Shown: one piece after another, positions 43,318 through 54,452 of the stretch | How the letters are laid out: each line of letters opens with the position of its first letter | Numbering within the stretch: position 1 is the first letter of the stretch | NCBI GenBank assembly: GCA_002812745.2 | Contig: NCSJ02000007.1 | Coordinates: forward strand, 124,001 to 188,000 | Origin: Scytalidium lignicola | Lineage: Eukaryota > Ascomycota > Leotiomycetes | Direction of reading: 5' to 3' | DNA: 64,000 bases | Notes under the pieces: generated by a model | The model's input: only the letters and a program-made list of their open reading frames with translations | Told to the model about the DNA's origin: nothing | Databases searched by the model: none | Position numbers and translations under genes: made by a program

Positions 43318-43741
43318 ACTTAAATCGACTCCAGCTGTTCTTAAATCGACTTCAAATCGCCGGTATCGGCTGTTGCATAGACCACTTCCTTGTCTAATAG
43401 CCTGAACCTCCCTGTAATTCTAGTGAGTTTTAGCTTAAAATAGCCTGTAATTATAGTGCCTTTTAAGCTTCAAACAGCCTATAACCTGGTGTACTTAATT
43501 AAGTATGTGTTTCCATTTAATCTAATTGACTTGAAATCAAGTATTAGTTAAAGAAAATAATTATGAATTTATATTATTAATTAATAGATAAATATTCAAA
43601 GACTTATAAAGACTTGTATGCTATTATATAAATATTGGCTTATAGCCTAATAATTCAGCTAAAATCCAGTATTGTTGCCTGAAAAGTAACCGATACCAGC
43701 AATTTTGCGTCGATTTAAGAACAGTTGGAGTCGATTTAAGT
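43318..43741. mobile_element. MITE-like element (C) with about 60 bp imperfect terminal inverted repeats
   Basis: The left end from 43318 begins ACTTAAATCGACTCCAGCTG and continues to about 43376. The right end (43741 down to about 43683, read in reverse) begins ACTTAAATCGACTCCAACTG and matches onward through TTCTTAAATCGAC and GGTATCGG. The interior is AT-rich and non-coding. TAGG occurs just outside both ends. It is non-autonomous. Confidence 0.7.
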
Positions 43742-44095
43742 TTCCCCTAAGTATTTACTCACCGCTCTCTGGCAGCATTCTAACCAACACCAACGCGTGG
43801 TGGGTGAAAACTCAACCCCTCGCTCATTTCACCAAAGCTCGTATTTTAAATATTTAGAAATTGAGTCTTATACTATAGTTTTAAACCAACTCGTTACCAA
43901 AAGAATGCTTGCGGCAAAGTCAAGAACTTCAACAAATATCATCATATCACGGAAGGTGTCGTAGAAATACATTTATCATGGCAAGAGATACACAGATGAT
44001 TGCAATCGGACAATGATGGTGGTATTATCCTATCTAAATGCTTAGCCTGTCCTCTTTACAGTCTTCTCATATGAAGCTCAATAATAAACTAGTGT

Positions 44096-46234
44096 CTACT
44101 CCTTCACCTGTACCTGAGCAACCTCGGGCTTTCCCTTAGGGTCATCCAGCCCCTCAAGTATATTCCCATCGTCAACTATCGGATCCATACCTAGTGCAAG
44201 CGCCTCATCCACAGTGAAAGCACCAAAAGTATCAGTCGTATCCATGCTGCCTAGCCCTGCGGGTGGCCATATCTTATTTATGGCGATAAATAATGTCGCA
44301 GACACAAAGAAACCATAAAAGAATGCAAGAAAATACAACTGCTTCGTCTCCTTTGATACCACAATCGCCGGATTAACATTGCTGATCAATCCCACGACAG
44401 TCGGTGCCCATCCTACCAGCCACGGTACTAGAACACGTGGGTTAAACCCGTGCCAATACCAGTAGGACCCCAGGTGGGATGCATAAAGATCAGTAAGTTT
44501 GATGGATTGATGACGGAGGATGTAATAATCGGCGCTCATGATACCCATAATTGGGGCCAGAAAGATAGAGAAGGAGGAAAAGAGGAGGATGAGCGTAGGG
44601 GCTCGGTTGATGAGTTGCCACGGCTGTACAATCCAACAGGCGACAAAAGTGATGAATGCGCCTCGGCGGAGGTTAATGTATCTTGGGCAGAGACCTGCAA
44701 GGTCGATACCTCCTGCTACAACATTGCCACAGATGTTTTGGAACATGGATGAGAGAGCGAAGCCGAGAGCGAGGAAGAATACAGCACACCGTGATCCAGA
44801 GGAGCCATTACCGTTATCCATCATTACAGTGAGGAGATCAGGTGCTATCAATAAGGTCAGGCTTATGTTGATATTGGAGATGTATGTTTTATTCTTATGG
44901 GATGGGGTGGACTCAACGGTTCCAGTATACACTTCCGTAAATTTTTTNGAGCTGCAGACGTTGTGACAAGGCCGACAAAACTGACGAGGATTCCGGTGAT
45001 CCAAAGTGAAAAGAAGCTTCCTAGATAGTAAGACTTTGCTCTTTTGGCATATCGACTAAAGTCAGAGCCATTTGTTAAACCAGCAGCCTATAGAAAAGTG
45101 CCGTCAGTCTAGGCCTAAAAACTACCATCTGTTCAATGCTTCATACCAAGCTGCCAAGAGTCTGATTAATACCCGATATCATCAACCACGAGGAATTAAG
45201 CCAGCCTCCTGAGGGCAGAGTCTCGCCTGTGGTGAAGATAGGACCGACACCTTTAGCTACAGAGAGAGACCAAACCACTTTGGACAAATGCAAGATTAGC
45301 TATTCACAGCCACTACCAGGATAGAGTGACGGGAGACATAGTGAAGATAAACTAACTCATGCAAAACATGGCTAAGCCGCAGTAGGTCGAGGTGAATTGG
45401 AAGATGCGTTTGAAATTCTCGGGTTTGATAAAGACGAACGGGAGAGACAGAAACCAGAACACTACAAAGCCGGTAAACTCGGCGGTAGTTGTTGGCATAT
45501 TCGAGCCAAATGAATTCGGGATATTGCGGTAGGATGGCCATAGTGCCGTTAAGCAAATACTAGGTGACACGATATTAGTAAGCGCGATCGTTGTCTAAAA
45601 CATAATCTCGTCTCCGCAAATCGTACTGGCAGGGCCTAATTTTGGATCTTTTCAAAACAAACTTTACTTACGCAACCAGTCTTCCTCCATTCCAAGCCTG
45701 AACAGCAGTCCAAATGAAATTTAGCAAGATCCTTTGCAATAGCGGGATATAACTGCCTCGCATTCCCCATGTAAAGCGATTCTGTAGCGTGAATCCAATG
45801 TGCCATCTCAGGCCACAGCGAGCAATTATGATGGAGAAGAGAAGGACTAAAGCATTGGCAATTATTATGACACCCATTGCTTGGGCAACAGACATTCCCT
45901 CAGCTAGAGGGTAAAAGGTCAGTAATGCATCAACAATTTCAAATGTCGAGGACTAGATCTCTCATATGGGGCGATTAAATATGATTGACGAAAAAGAAGA
46001 CGTACTAAGGAATGTATTAGGGCTCTGCCAATTTGAAATATTTAAGCTGGCCAACGTCCAGAAGCCAAAATAGCTTGTAAACCCCCATGTCCGACGTGAA
46101 GGTGGAAGGGGGATCAAGTCACGGTTACTCCATGAGTTAACATATTCATGTCTGTCCTCATTTGCTTGGAGTTCGAGACGTGTTGATTCTTTGATGCTGC
46201 GCACGCAGATGGTAACACGCTCTTTGATGGCCAT
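44096..46234 (-). CDS. NCS1-family nucleobase/allantoin/hydantoin-type permease
   Basis: Six exons on the minus strand: 46234-46006, 45903-45672, 45559-45357, 45256-45147, 45087-44918 and 44844-44096. They give 563 residues once the ambiguous base at 44948 (end of an A6 run on this strand) is ignored, reading TSAAQKIYGSVYWNP. With it counted the frame breaks. NCS1 hallmarks are SNRDLIPLPPSRRTWGFTSYFGFW, NWQSPNTFLTEGMSVAQAMG, WHIGFTLQNRFTWGMRGSYIPLLQR, AICLTALWPSY, GSDFSRYAKR, NICGNVVAGGIDLAGLCPRYINLRRG and ILRHQSIKLTDLY. These carriers import uracil, allantoin, cytosine, purines or hydantoins with a cation across the plasma membrane. Its divergent partner is a hydantoinase/oxoprolinase, so a cyclic-amide nitrogen substrate is likely (inference). 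Confidence 0.9.
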
Positions 46235-46711
46235 GGTAGGCAGTGATGAATTTCAGGATCAAATGAGGTAGGAAATGGCACAGGTTACAATTATAAGAAG
46301 GTCCGCTCGAAGAGAGTAATTCGCAAGTATATGAATGGAGGAGGAAGCATTATAACCCCCGAATTTCTGAAGGTAATCGTGGAGCAAATTAATACTTCGT
46401 CGAGGTATTTGCTATTTCCTCCAATAGTAGGGCTTATTGGCCGGTGGCAAGAGATAGATAGTGCACGCAACCATTTTCGCGTGGCGTTTTTACCAACCCT
46501 ACAAAGTCCTCCACCTATCATTGTTGATTTACCCCTTTGCTCCATCCCCCCAAGTGACAAACTCCGAAGCCTCAGATAAGGAGTCCGTTATGCTTGTGAG
46601 TCCTGGCGGACTTCTGCCTATAATAGAAGGTATGAAGATAACACTATTCTCAAGAACCGAGTTCAAGGTCAACTAACATTTTCAACTTTATTCATCTTAA
46701 TATTCGCTAAT
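46235..46711. promoter_or_regulatory. divergent promoter between permease and hydantoinase, with GATA sites
   Basis: 477 bp between two start codons. AGATAA occurs at 46574-46579 and 46636-46641, and AGATAG at 46452-46457 and 46456-46461. HGATAR is the binding core of the AreA/NIT2 nitrogen regulators in filamentous fungi, which act on most nitrogen-source permeases. Four sites in this space are suggestive, although six-base sites also occur by chance in AT-rich DNA. Confidence 0.55.
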
Positions 46712-49700
46712 ATGGGGTCCATCATGAGGAAAGTGTATCGGCTTGGCGTCGATGTAGGTGAGTTTGCGGCAATCATGAAGACATCATCATACACATAGAG
46801 ACCGGTCAGACTCTAACTAGAAGTAGGAGGCACAAATACAGATGCAGCTCTAATATGCATCACGGAAAGCCCAGGAGAAGCCTGTCTGACGACTCAGGTG
46901 GTAGCCACCAAAAAGACCCCAACAACCGCTGACGTGACTTTGGGCATCTGTGAAGCTATCCGGGTAGTATTGAAAGAGACGGGTGTCCCTCGATCAGATA
47001 TCCTCTCAGTCAATATCGGAACTACGCATTTTATCAATGCCGTTATACAAGCTGACGAGTCAAAATTGAATCGCGTTGCTGTTCTGCGACTATGTGGGCC
47101 GTTTTGTCGTGAAGTCCCTCCATTTGCGGGCTTTCCTCAACGGTTGCGGAATGTGGTTGAGGGATACGTGGGATATCTTGACGGAGGCCTTGAAAGTAAT
47201 TTGAAATATATTATTGCAATTTAGGGTTCAATTTGGCTAAGATAAATTTAGTTGATGGACGAGTCATTGCGGAAATTAACGAGCAAGAAGTAGTCAAGCA
47301 CGCAGCTGCAATCCGTGAAGGCTGCATCACGGCAATTGTAGTGATAGGCGTGTTTTCGGCACTCGATACAGCAACAGTAACGCAAGAAGAACAAGTTAAG
47401 AGAATTCTATTGGAACAGATTCCCGATGCCGATATTGTGTGCTCGCGCGATATTGGAAGAGTTGGGTTTATCGAACGTGAGAATGAAACTATTTTGAATG
47501 CCAGTATACTTGGAGTTGGCCGCCATACCATTTCGGGCTTTGAAGCTGCAACTCGTGATCTCGATTTACACTGTCCACTCTATTTGACACAGAATGATGG
47601 CACGGTTATTGATGCTGTTGCTGCGAGAAAAGTGCCAATCAAAACTTTTTNCTTCTGGTGTAACAAATTCGCTCATGGGGGCTATATTTCTCTCCGGCAT
47701 ACATAACCAGAACGGTGATATCGATCCTAAGACTTCACAGGTTGTCATGGTAGATATTGGCGGTACTACTTCCGATTTCGCAGCGCTCTCTCCATCGGGG
47801 TTTCCTCGTCAGTCCAACGCCACTGTCAGCATTGCAGGCGTTCGAACGGCTTTCAGTATGCCAGAGGTTCTCAGTATCGGATTAGGAGGTGGTTCTCTCG
47901 TTCATGAAGATGGCACAGTAGGCCCTACATCTGTCGGCTATGCGCTGACAACGGAGAGTCAATGTTTCGGGGGGCAGACACTGACTGCAACTGATATTGT
48001 TGTCGCTAGTGGAGCTGATGAATCAATCAACCCCGGGTGGGAACACGGAATTTCGCAAGGAATCATCGAGAGAGCTCGATTAGATATCAAGAGACAACTA
48101 CAGCGAGGGGTAGAATTGATGAGGACTTCGGACACCGATAATGTGATCTTGCTTGTGGTAGGTGGAGGATCAGTACTTCAAATGGACGACATCCATGGAA
48201 TAAAGAAGTGTATTCGACCACCCTTCCACGATTGCGCCAACGCGGTAGGGGCAGCAATTGCGAAGATCTCGGGTGATGTCGATATCATCATCATCCCTGG
48301 GGCCAAGACACACGAAGAGATCGAGGCGGATCTGAAATCGCAGGCGATTGTATCAGCGATTGAGAATGGTGCGCAACACGCAAGTGTTGAAGTAGTAGAA
48401 TTGGATGTAATTCCAATCCAATACGTGACCAATAATGCAGTACGGGGTGTAGCCAAAGCTGTGGGCGAGCTTGGGCGTGATTCTTCTTTCACCGTCCATA
48501 CTGGTAGCGTTCATTTCGAAATACCTCAAGCGGCTCCTAAACCGATCAAGAAGCAAATTCATACATCATCAAAAGCGCCGCTTACAATAATTGAGCAGGA
48601 ATTAGAGATATACACACCAGAAGTATCAAAAGCTACTGGCGAATGGTTCGTCTCCGAGATTGACCTCGCCTTCATCGCCGAAGGTGTTGGAATCTTCGGC
48701 ACAGGTGGCGGTGGCTCAACTTATGCCACCCTCATGAACAGCATCGATGTTCTGGGAACCATCACCAAAGGTCGCATGCGTATCATCGAAGCCGAAGCCG
48801 CCTTCAATGGCTCTCACATTGCGCTCGTCGCAGGCGTTGGCTCACCGTCCGTCAGCAACGAACGCTTAGCAGGCTCTACTGAATTTCCAGCTGCACTGAC
48901 ATCACTAGCTAAATATCACGGCATTGAGAAATATGCCGGACTCATGCATCCTGAGATCGGAGGCGGTAATGGAATGTGTGGCTTTGGTACTGCGGCAGCT
49001 ATGGACATTCCTGTCATCGACGCCGACACTATGGGCAGAGCATTTCCACGTGTTGATATGTCCCTCCCATATTTATATGGCGCATGTGCACCCTACCCTG
49101 CTGTGGTAGCTGATGCCCGATCTAATTCTCAGATAATTGCATTCGCAGACAGCGCACGGCGAATGGAGAACCTGATGCGCACAACTTGCGTGGAGTTGGG
49201 GCACGGGGCAGCGGTAGCAATGAGCATTCCGGGAACTGCGGTGCGAGATAATTGTTGCCATAATACCTTGTCTATGTCCTGGTATGTCGGACGATCAATC
49301 TATCTTGCTAGGCGTCAGAAGAGAGATGTCGTTGCTGCAGTCATCCAGACATGGCCTGGTAGCAAGCTCCTATACACAGGGAAGGTGACCAGTTTTTCGA
49401 AGACAGTGAGTGGTGGTTGGACAACAGGCATGTGTGTTATTTATCCTGACACCGAAACTCATGAGAGGGGCACTGCCCGTGATGACAGTCGACCAATGGT
49501 TTTACAATACCAAAACGAATTCCTCTATGCTGCGCTACGAAATTCAGACCTCTCACTCGAGCCTGTTTGTACAACACCAGACATGGTAACGGTTCTGGAT
49601 CAAGATGGTTCAGCGATAGCAACAAACGAGTTAAGGTACGGACTACGGGTTTCGGTTATCGCTATGCCCGCTCATCCTTTATGGTTTGCCCCCAAGGCAA

Positions 49701-49804
49701 TGAAGGAAAGTAGTCCGCAGGCTTTTGGGCTGGATATGCCGTATACGAGTTATGGTGGGATGTGGGAGGAGCCCCCCTCTGTGATTCGAGAATTTGGGAA
49801 ATAA
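46712..49804 (+). CDS. hydantoinase/oxoprolinase family protein with C-terminal DUF917 domain
   Basis: Three exons, 46712-46757, 46827-47195 and 47252-49804, give 988 residues if the ambiguous base at 47651 (after TTTTT) is skipped. The text then reads VPIKTFSSGVTNSLMGAIFLSG and the frame runs on to 49804. The N-terminal domain starts RLGVDVGGTNTDA, the acetate-kinase-like phosphate motif of hydantoinase/oxoprolinase. The hydantoinase A core has VVMVDIGGTTSDFAAL and VLSIGLGGGSLVHEDG. From about residue 600 a DUF917 domain begins (IAEGVGIFGTGGGGSTYATLMN, MHPEIGGGNGM). This three-part fusion occurs in fungi. Known relatives hydrolyse hydantoins or 5-oxoproline, the latter with ATP. The substrate here is unknown. 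The divergent NCS1 permease is the probable importer. Confidence 0.9.
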
Positions 49805-50972
49805 GTGTTAAACATTTTAAGTTGATTTCTCCGCTATAGGGTCATATGAACCTGCCCAACACCGCTAAAGACTAGACACCAAACTAGTTATAGAATATGT
49901 ATAATTCCGGATGTAACTTGATAGAGAGTTACGGTAGTAATGCATGTGTAATGGCAGAAATTGGTCGTTTAGATGTCAATGGAATCGAACAAATTAAGCT
50001 AAGCCCAAGGCAGAGCATTTTCAAGGACTTCCATGCCTTGCGTCTGACATATATCACCTTTTATGCCTTCTATGTAGCCTGTATACAACCAGTAAGATCG
50101 ATTTTACTAATTCTTAAATGGCCAAAGGCAATTCTTAACGAGGCACATGTCACTATGCTGTTGAGTAATCACTTGTGCGGTGAAAAGTAATAGCGTAAAA
50201 TCATAATTATAACCTGCATCGCATACTAAACGACGTTCCTAAGCCATCGCGAGTGGAATATGCCTTCGAGACACTGAAATTGAGCAGCATGATGATAATA
50301 TCCTAGCACTACCACCAACTAGTATTATTATAATATTCATCTGAAGTCGACTCACACTCTCATCCATACACTTACATCTCATTCTATAACTCAGGCCCTT
50401 CATAACTAGCTTACTTCATGTCCACAAGTATGCTGGAGTGAAATATGATTCTCGTAATGGGATAAAAGCTCTAAAGGCATAGTAATTGGTTTCGTAAAAT
50501 TCTTAATAAGGAGTGGTCAAAATAGTTTAATTCCCGGGCACCCGGATCACCAGAATTTAGTGTAAGACTAAGCAGAATGGACCCTTAATACACCCCACAA
50601 CCCTATTAAAGTACAGAGAAATCAATTCTCCATTAAATTTCGGTGATCCGAGTTCCTGGGAATTAGATTATGCATTCTCCTACCGTATTAGCATATGTCA
50701 AGTGCAGCCGAGACAGGAAACAGTTCATGGCTGCTTACCATAGTATAATCTTTCCGGTCTACCAGATTCAGCATAACTCAAAAAACTAACTGCTTTTGAG
50801 AAAGTACATAATCTTTAAGTTTACCGCTATCCGCCTGAGTCCATTGTGGTCCGCCGAAGTCCGTGTCTCCGGAGTTGAATGAGTGTTATTGCGTTGAAGA
50901 TAAATACGTAAACATGGACATTATTTCCCCTTCAACTAGACTGAAGATAGTATCTATCAACCTGAAATCATC
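49805..50972. other. intergenic with a small MITE-like element
   Basis: 1.17 kb without supported genes. A 97-codon frame at 49897-50190 has no motif. It contains element D at 50528-50665. Confidence 0.4.
50528..50665. mobile_element. short MITE-like element (D), about 138 bp, with roughly 33 bp imperfect inverted ends
   Basis: The left end TAATTCCCGGGCACCCGGATC (continued to about 50562) and the inverse of the right end, TAATTCCCAGGAACTCGGATC from 50665, agree at most positions and continue through CACC and AATTTA. TA lies at both outer edges. There is no coding capacity. Confidence 0.6.
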
Positions 50973-51506
50973 ATGGCTGCAGAAAAACCAACCATAGTCT
51001 TTGTTCCAGGAGCGTGGCATACTCCAAATGCATTTGACCTGGTTTTGCCGTTTTTACATGCTGAATCATACAGAACTACCAGCGTCCATTTCCCAAGTAC
51101 AGGTGTAGCACCGGGGCACTCGGACTTTTCTGGGGATGTGGCTGCTATTAGGACGGTAGTGTCTGGTCTAGTGGGTCTTGGAAGAAAAGTCGTTATTGTG
51201 GCACACTCGTACGGCGGGACCCCTACATCAGAAGCAGTCAAAGGACTAGGCAAGAAGGAGCGCCAACTTCAAGGACTTCCTGGTGGCATCACATTTCTCA
51301 TTTACATCTCTGCTATTATTCCAAAAGTCGGGGCACATGCAGTCGGCGCTTTGATTACCAAAACACGGCCAATAAAGCCAGAAACAAGAGACAATGGCGT
51401 GAGTATGGAGTACAAACCTCAAAATACCTCAGATAGCGCTGGAGATAATACGGAACCGGACACATGCTGTATGTGCCAGATAACTAGGTTGTTTGGCAAT
51501 CTATAA
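50973..51506 (+). pseudogene. alpha/beta-hydrolase, N-terminal part only (truncated)
   Basis: 177 residues from ATG 50973. The start VFVPGAWHTPNAFDLVLPFL and the nucleophile elbow IVAHSYGG (Ser79) are typical of the small EstC-like alpha/beta hydrolases, which are usually 240-290 residues. After residue 150 the sequence becomes unlike the family (CCMCQITRLFGNL) and stops, and the parts that would carry the catalytic Asp and His are absent. Downstream sequence (51507-51800) shows no hydrolase C-terminus in any frame that I can see. It is either a truncated pseudogene or a gene with a displaced end, and an unrecognised intron near 51470-51540 is possible but not convincing. Confidence 0.6.
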
Positions 51507-52159
51507 TATGCAGACGAATTACTGATCTCTGGTTGCCTGTAGGATTTTATGGGTGTCACTGCTATTTTGGAGAAAAACATAGGATGCGTCTTTCTGATGG
51601 TAGCATGAAAAAGAAGGCCGATAATCATAACTCCAGAATTCGGAATACTGAGGACGTACGCTCCGAACAGGTTTTGGAAAAGACACCTAATTGGCCGTGG
51701 AGCTTTGCTTTTGGGGTTATCCTGAGCTTTCTAGGTTTAAAATTCTGTCAAATGATCGGTTATATACTGTATCTGATAAGGGATTGAAATGTTACCTAGT
51801 GCACTTGATGACAAGACACAGTCTGCGGGGTTCCACCAATGAGGGTGGTCCTCCATTCTTCCAATGAGCGTGCACTGTTAAATCCACCAATGGGAGGCAT
51901 GTATCACCGAGTCCGTCGTTCCTCCCTCAGATAACCGGCCAGGCCCTAATGCACTCACTGTACGCACTAACAGTAGCTTCTACGTTGTATTCATCCGTTG
52001 TACCGGCTTTCAATCCTATGAATCTCTCACATCCTAGACGGATTCTTGTGCTTTCCTTTAAACATCTACGTCATAAGCTCGCTCTTCTACTTTCTTACAA
52101 CAGCTTGCCAAGCGTCCTTTCTTTCTCCACGATTTGCACAGTGTCATGCTCGTCCAGTT
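51507..52159. other. intergenic, includes a short orphan frame
   Basis: 653 bp. An 84-codon frame at 51533-51787 ends in a hydrophobic stretch (WSFAFGVILSFLGLKFCQMIGYILYLI) but has no other support. The rest is the promoter of the following regulator. Confidence 0.35.
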
Positions 52160-54452
52160 ATGTTCCAGCCAGCTGACAAAGGAGAACGGCGACGGAATCG
52201 CCGAGTACTGAGCTGCTTGCCATGCCGACAGCATAAGCTCAAGTGCGACCGTCGTGTTCCCTGTCAGGCCTGTTGTCGTTATCAGCGAGAAGACAAGTGT
52301 TGCCAACATCCAGCGTCGATGTCTCTGCTCTCGGCTTCGCCTTGTCGATTAGCTCGTAGAGGGATTACTGTCCGTGTAGCAGAACCATCTCGTACAGATG
52401 ACAAAGGTCCTCGAACTCATCTACGAGCCCTCAAATCCGGCCTGTATGAAACGACAACGTACAATGCACGACCCGGCCAGGATTCTGATGTTGATGGAGA
52501 GGCAGTTGATAATGGTTCGGCAGCGTTGCCAACCCGAGTATCTACGAAGCAAAAAGAGCATCTACCTGCGCTGATTGTGTCTCTTTTACCCCAAATTGGC
52601 TCCCTTACTTCTTATTCTAGTGACCTCTCAGGTAGCTTCTTTCGTCCTGACTTTTATTGGAATGTACAACTGCTTGCCGCGCTACCTACGCGCAACCAGT
52701 GTGATATGCTAGTATCTTACTTCCTTGAAAACATCAATTGGATCTATCATGCAATCCATGTTCCATCATTCAGAAAAGAATATAGCCGGCTCTGGGACAC
52801 GGATGCTCACTCTGTCGATCTATCGTGGTTGTCTCTTCTATTTACCATCATATCATCAAGTGCCCTCTTCGTCTCATCCGATGTAGCACAGGCTATTGGG
52901 CTGTCTCCATTGAATGTGAGAAACCTCTCACATATCTGGTACACAGCGTCTCGACAGGCTCTCCATGCGTCGGGATTCGAATCTAAGCCACGACTGGTTC
53001 ACTTACAAACTTTCTTGGTCACACAGAAATATTGGTTAGCAACGAAGGATATTGAGACTCTGAACTCGTGTGTATCACATTCTTCACCATCAGTTGTATC
53101 AGCTAACGTGAGTAGGTGTTTGGGTCAAGCGGTACGCAATGCACATTCGTTGGGTCTCCATAAAGAAAAAGATGGTCCAAATCTTCTACAAACTGAGCTT
53201 CGACGTCGAGTATGGTGGGAGTTGTGGGTATGCGACACGTAAGCATCTGTAAACGTTAGGTTTCGATGGATTGCTCATTCTATCCAGATTCCAGTCATGT
53301 TGTTTAGAAAGGCCGCCAGTTATCCAAATTCATAGTTCCAAAGTGCCTTTTCCCATGAACTGCAATGATGATGACGTGACAGAAACGTCCATCAAGCCGC
53401 GACCATTAGACGAACCCACCGAGATGAGCTACAATATTCTTCGAGCCAAACTCATGGCAGTTTTGCAGACACTATACATTGATAACTGTAGCCGGCTAAG
53501 GTCATACAGCTTTGTACAAAATATCGATGCGGAAATGATGCAACTTGTGGACTCGTTTCCTTGGTACTTCCACTTGAGAACAGATGAAGAAGGGAAGCCC
53601 ACCCTGGCTACGGGGATAAGTGATCTCTCCTGGGCACAACACCTGCTGCACAGTTGTATTTGTATGCAACGAATCCGTATGTATCGACCTTTTCTGCATC
53701 CTCCTATAGGTGCCGCGTCTAGAATCTGCTCCGAATCGGCTGAGGACGTGCTATCTGTCTATTCTCTCCTTCGCAGTTCCTGTAGCGAACAAGTACGCTG
53801 GTCTCCAAGATTTATCATCCAACACTACCAGATCTACTCCGCTGCAGTTGCCCTTGCAGCATTCCTTCTTGTAGAAAGAACTTTTCCGTCTTCGCGAACT
53901 CGGAAGGATATCGAGATGGTTATCACTGACTTGGCTCAACGTGACACTGCTGAAGCCGCAGCCGTGGCTGTGGATGGAAGTAAACTGCTTCGGAAAATGC
54001 TAGATATGTATGACCGCCGTGATCAGTTTAATCCTCGGGAATCTGAGCAGCTCGTCCCAGCAATTGCTACCGTTTTTGGTGGTGAACAGACCACACGAAA
54101 CTACCTGCGACATGAGGTCAGTTATGTTCTTAATTTGGAACAGTCAGTTGAAACCCCAGTTGAAGGCCTAGGCAGGGTTGAACGACGGAAACAAGGAGAA
54201 CGCCTACTACCTTCTGTTCACGACCATAACTCGACTGTGGTTGGCTGGCATGAAGAATTATATCCCCATACTCACTTTTCAACGAGTTCGGAAAATAACG
54301 CGAGCAATCACACAAACAGCAATCAACAAGAAGCCGCATTTCCACACCCACAATGGAGTGACGATGCAACTCTCCTCAGTGAGCTCTTTGACTGTCCGCA
54401 ATGGGATGTATTACCCCAGCAGTTACTGTTGTCACCACAGGAATTAAACTAA
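52160..54452 (+). CDS. Zn2Cys6 fungal transcription factor
   Basis: Two exons, 52160-53238 and 53288-54452, give 747 residues. The longer open frame upstream has no ATG, so I start at ATG 52160 (MFQPADKGERRRNRRVLSCLPCRQHKLKCDRR). The zinc cluster is C19-x2-C22-x6-C29-x5-C35-x2-C38-x8-C47, with extra Cys at 39 and 48. The middle domain is seen in YFLENINWIYHAIHVPSFRKEY, the QAVRNAHSLGLHKE helix and RRRVWWELWVCDT, rebuilt across the single intron. The C-terminus is Gln/Asn-rich. Neighbours are a truncated hydrolase and a second regulator, and no target is evident. Confidence 0.88.

Noticed and set aside
47594..49804. Starting the hydantoinase at 47594 as a separate gene
   Set aside because: The frame change coincides with the n at 47651; deleting it joins both halves into one conserved protein with two upstream introns.
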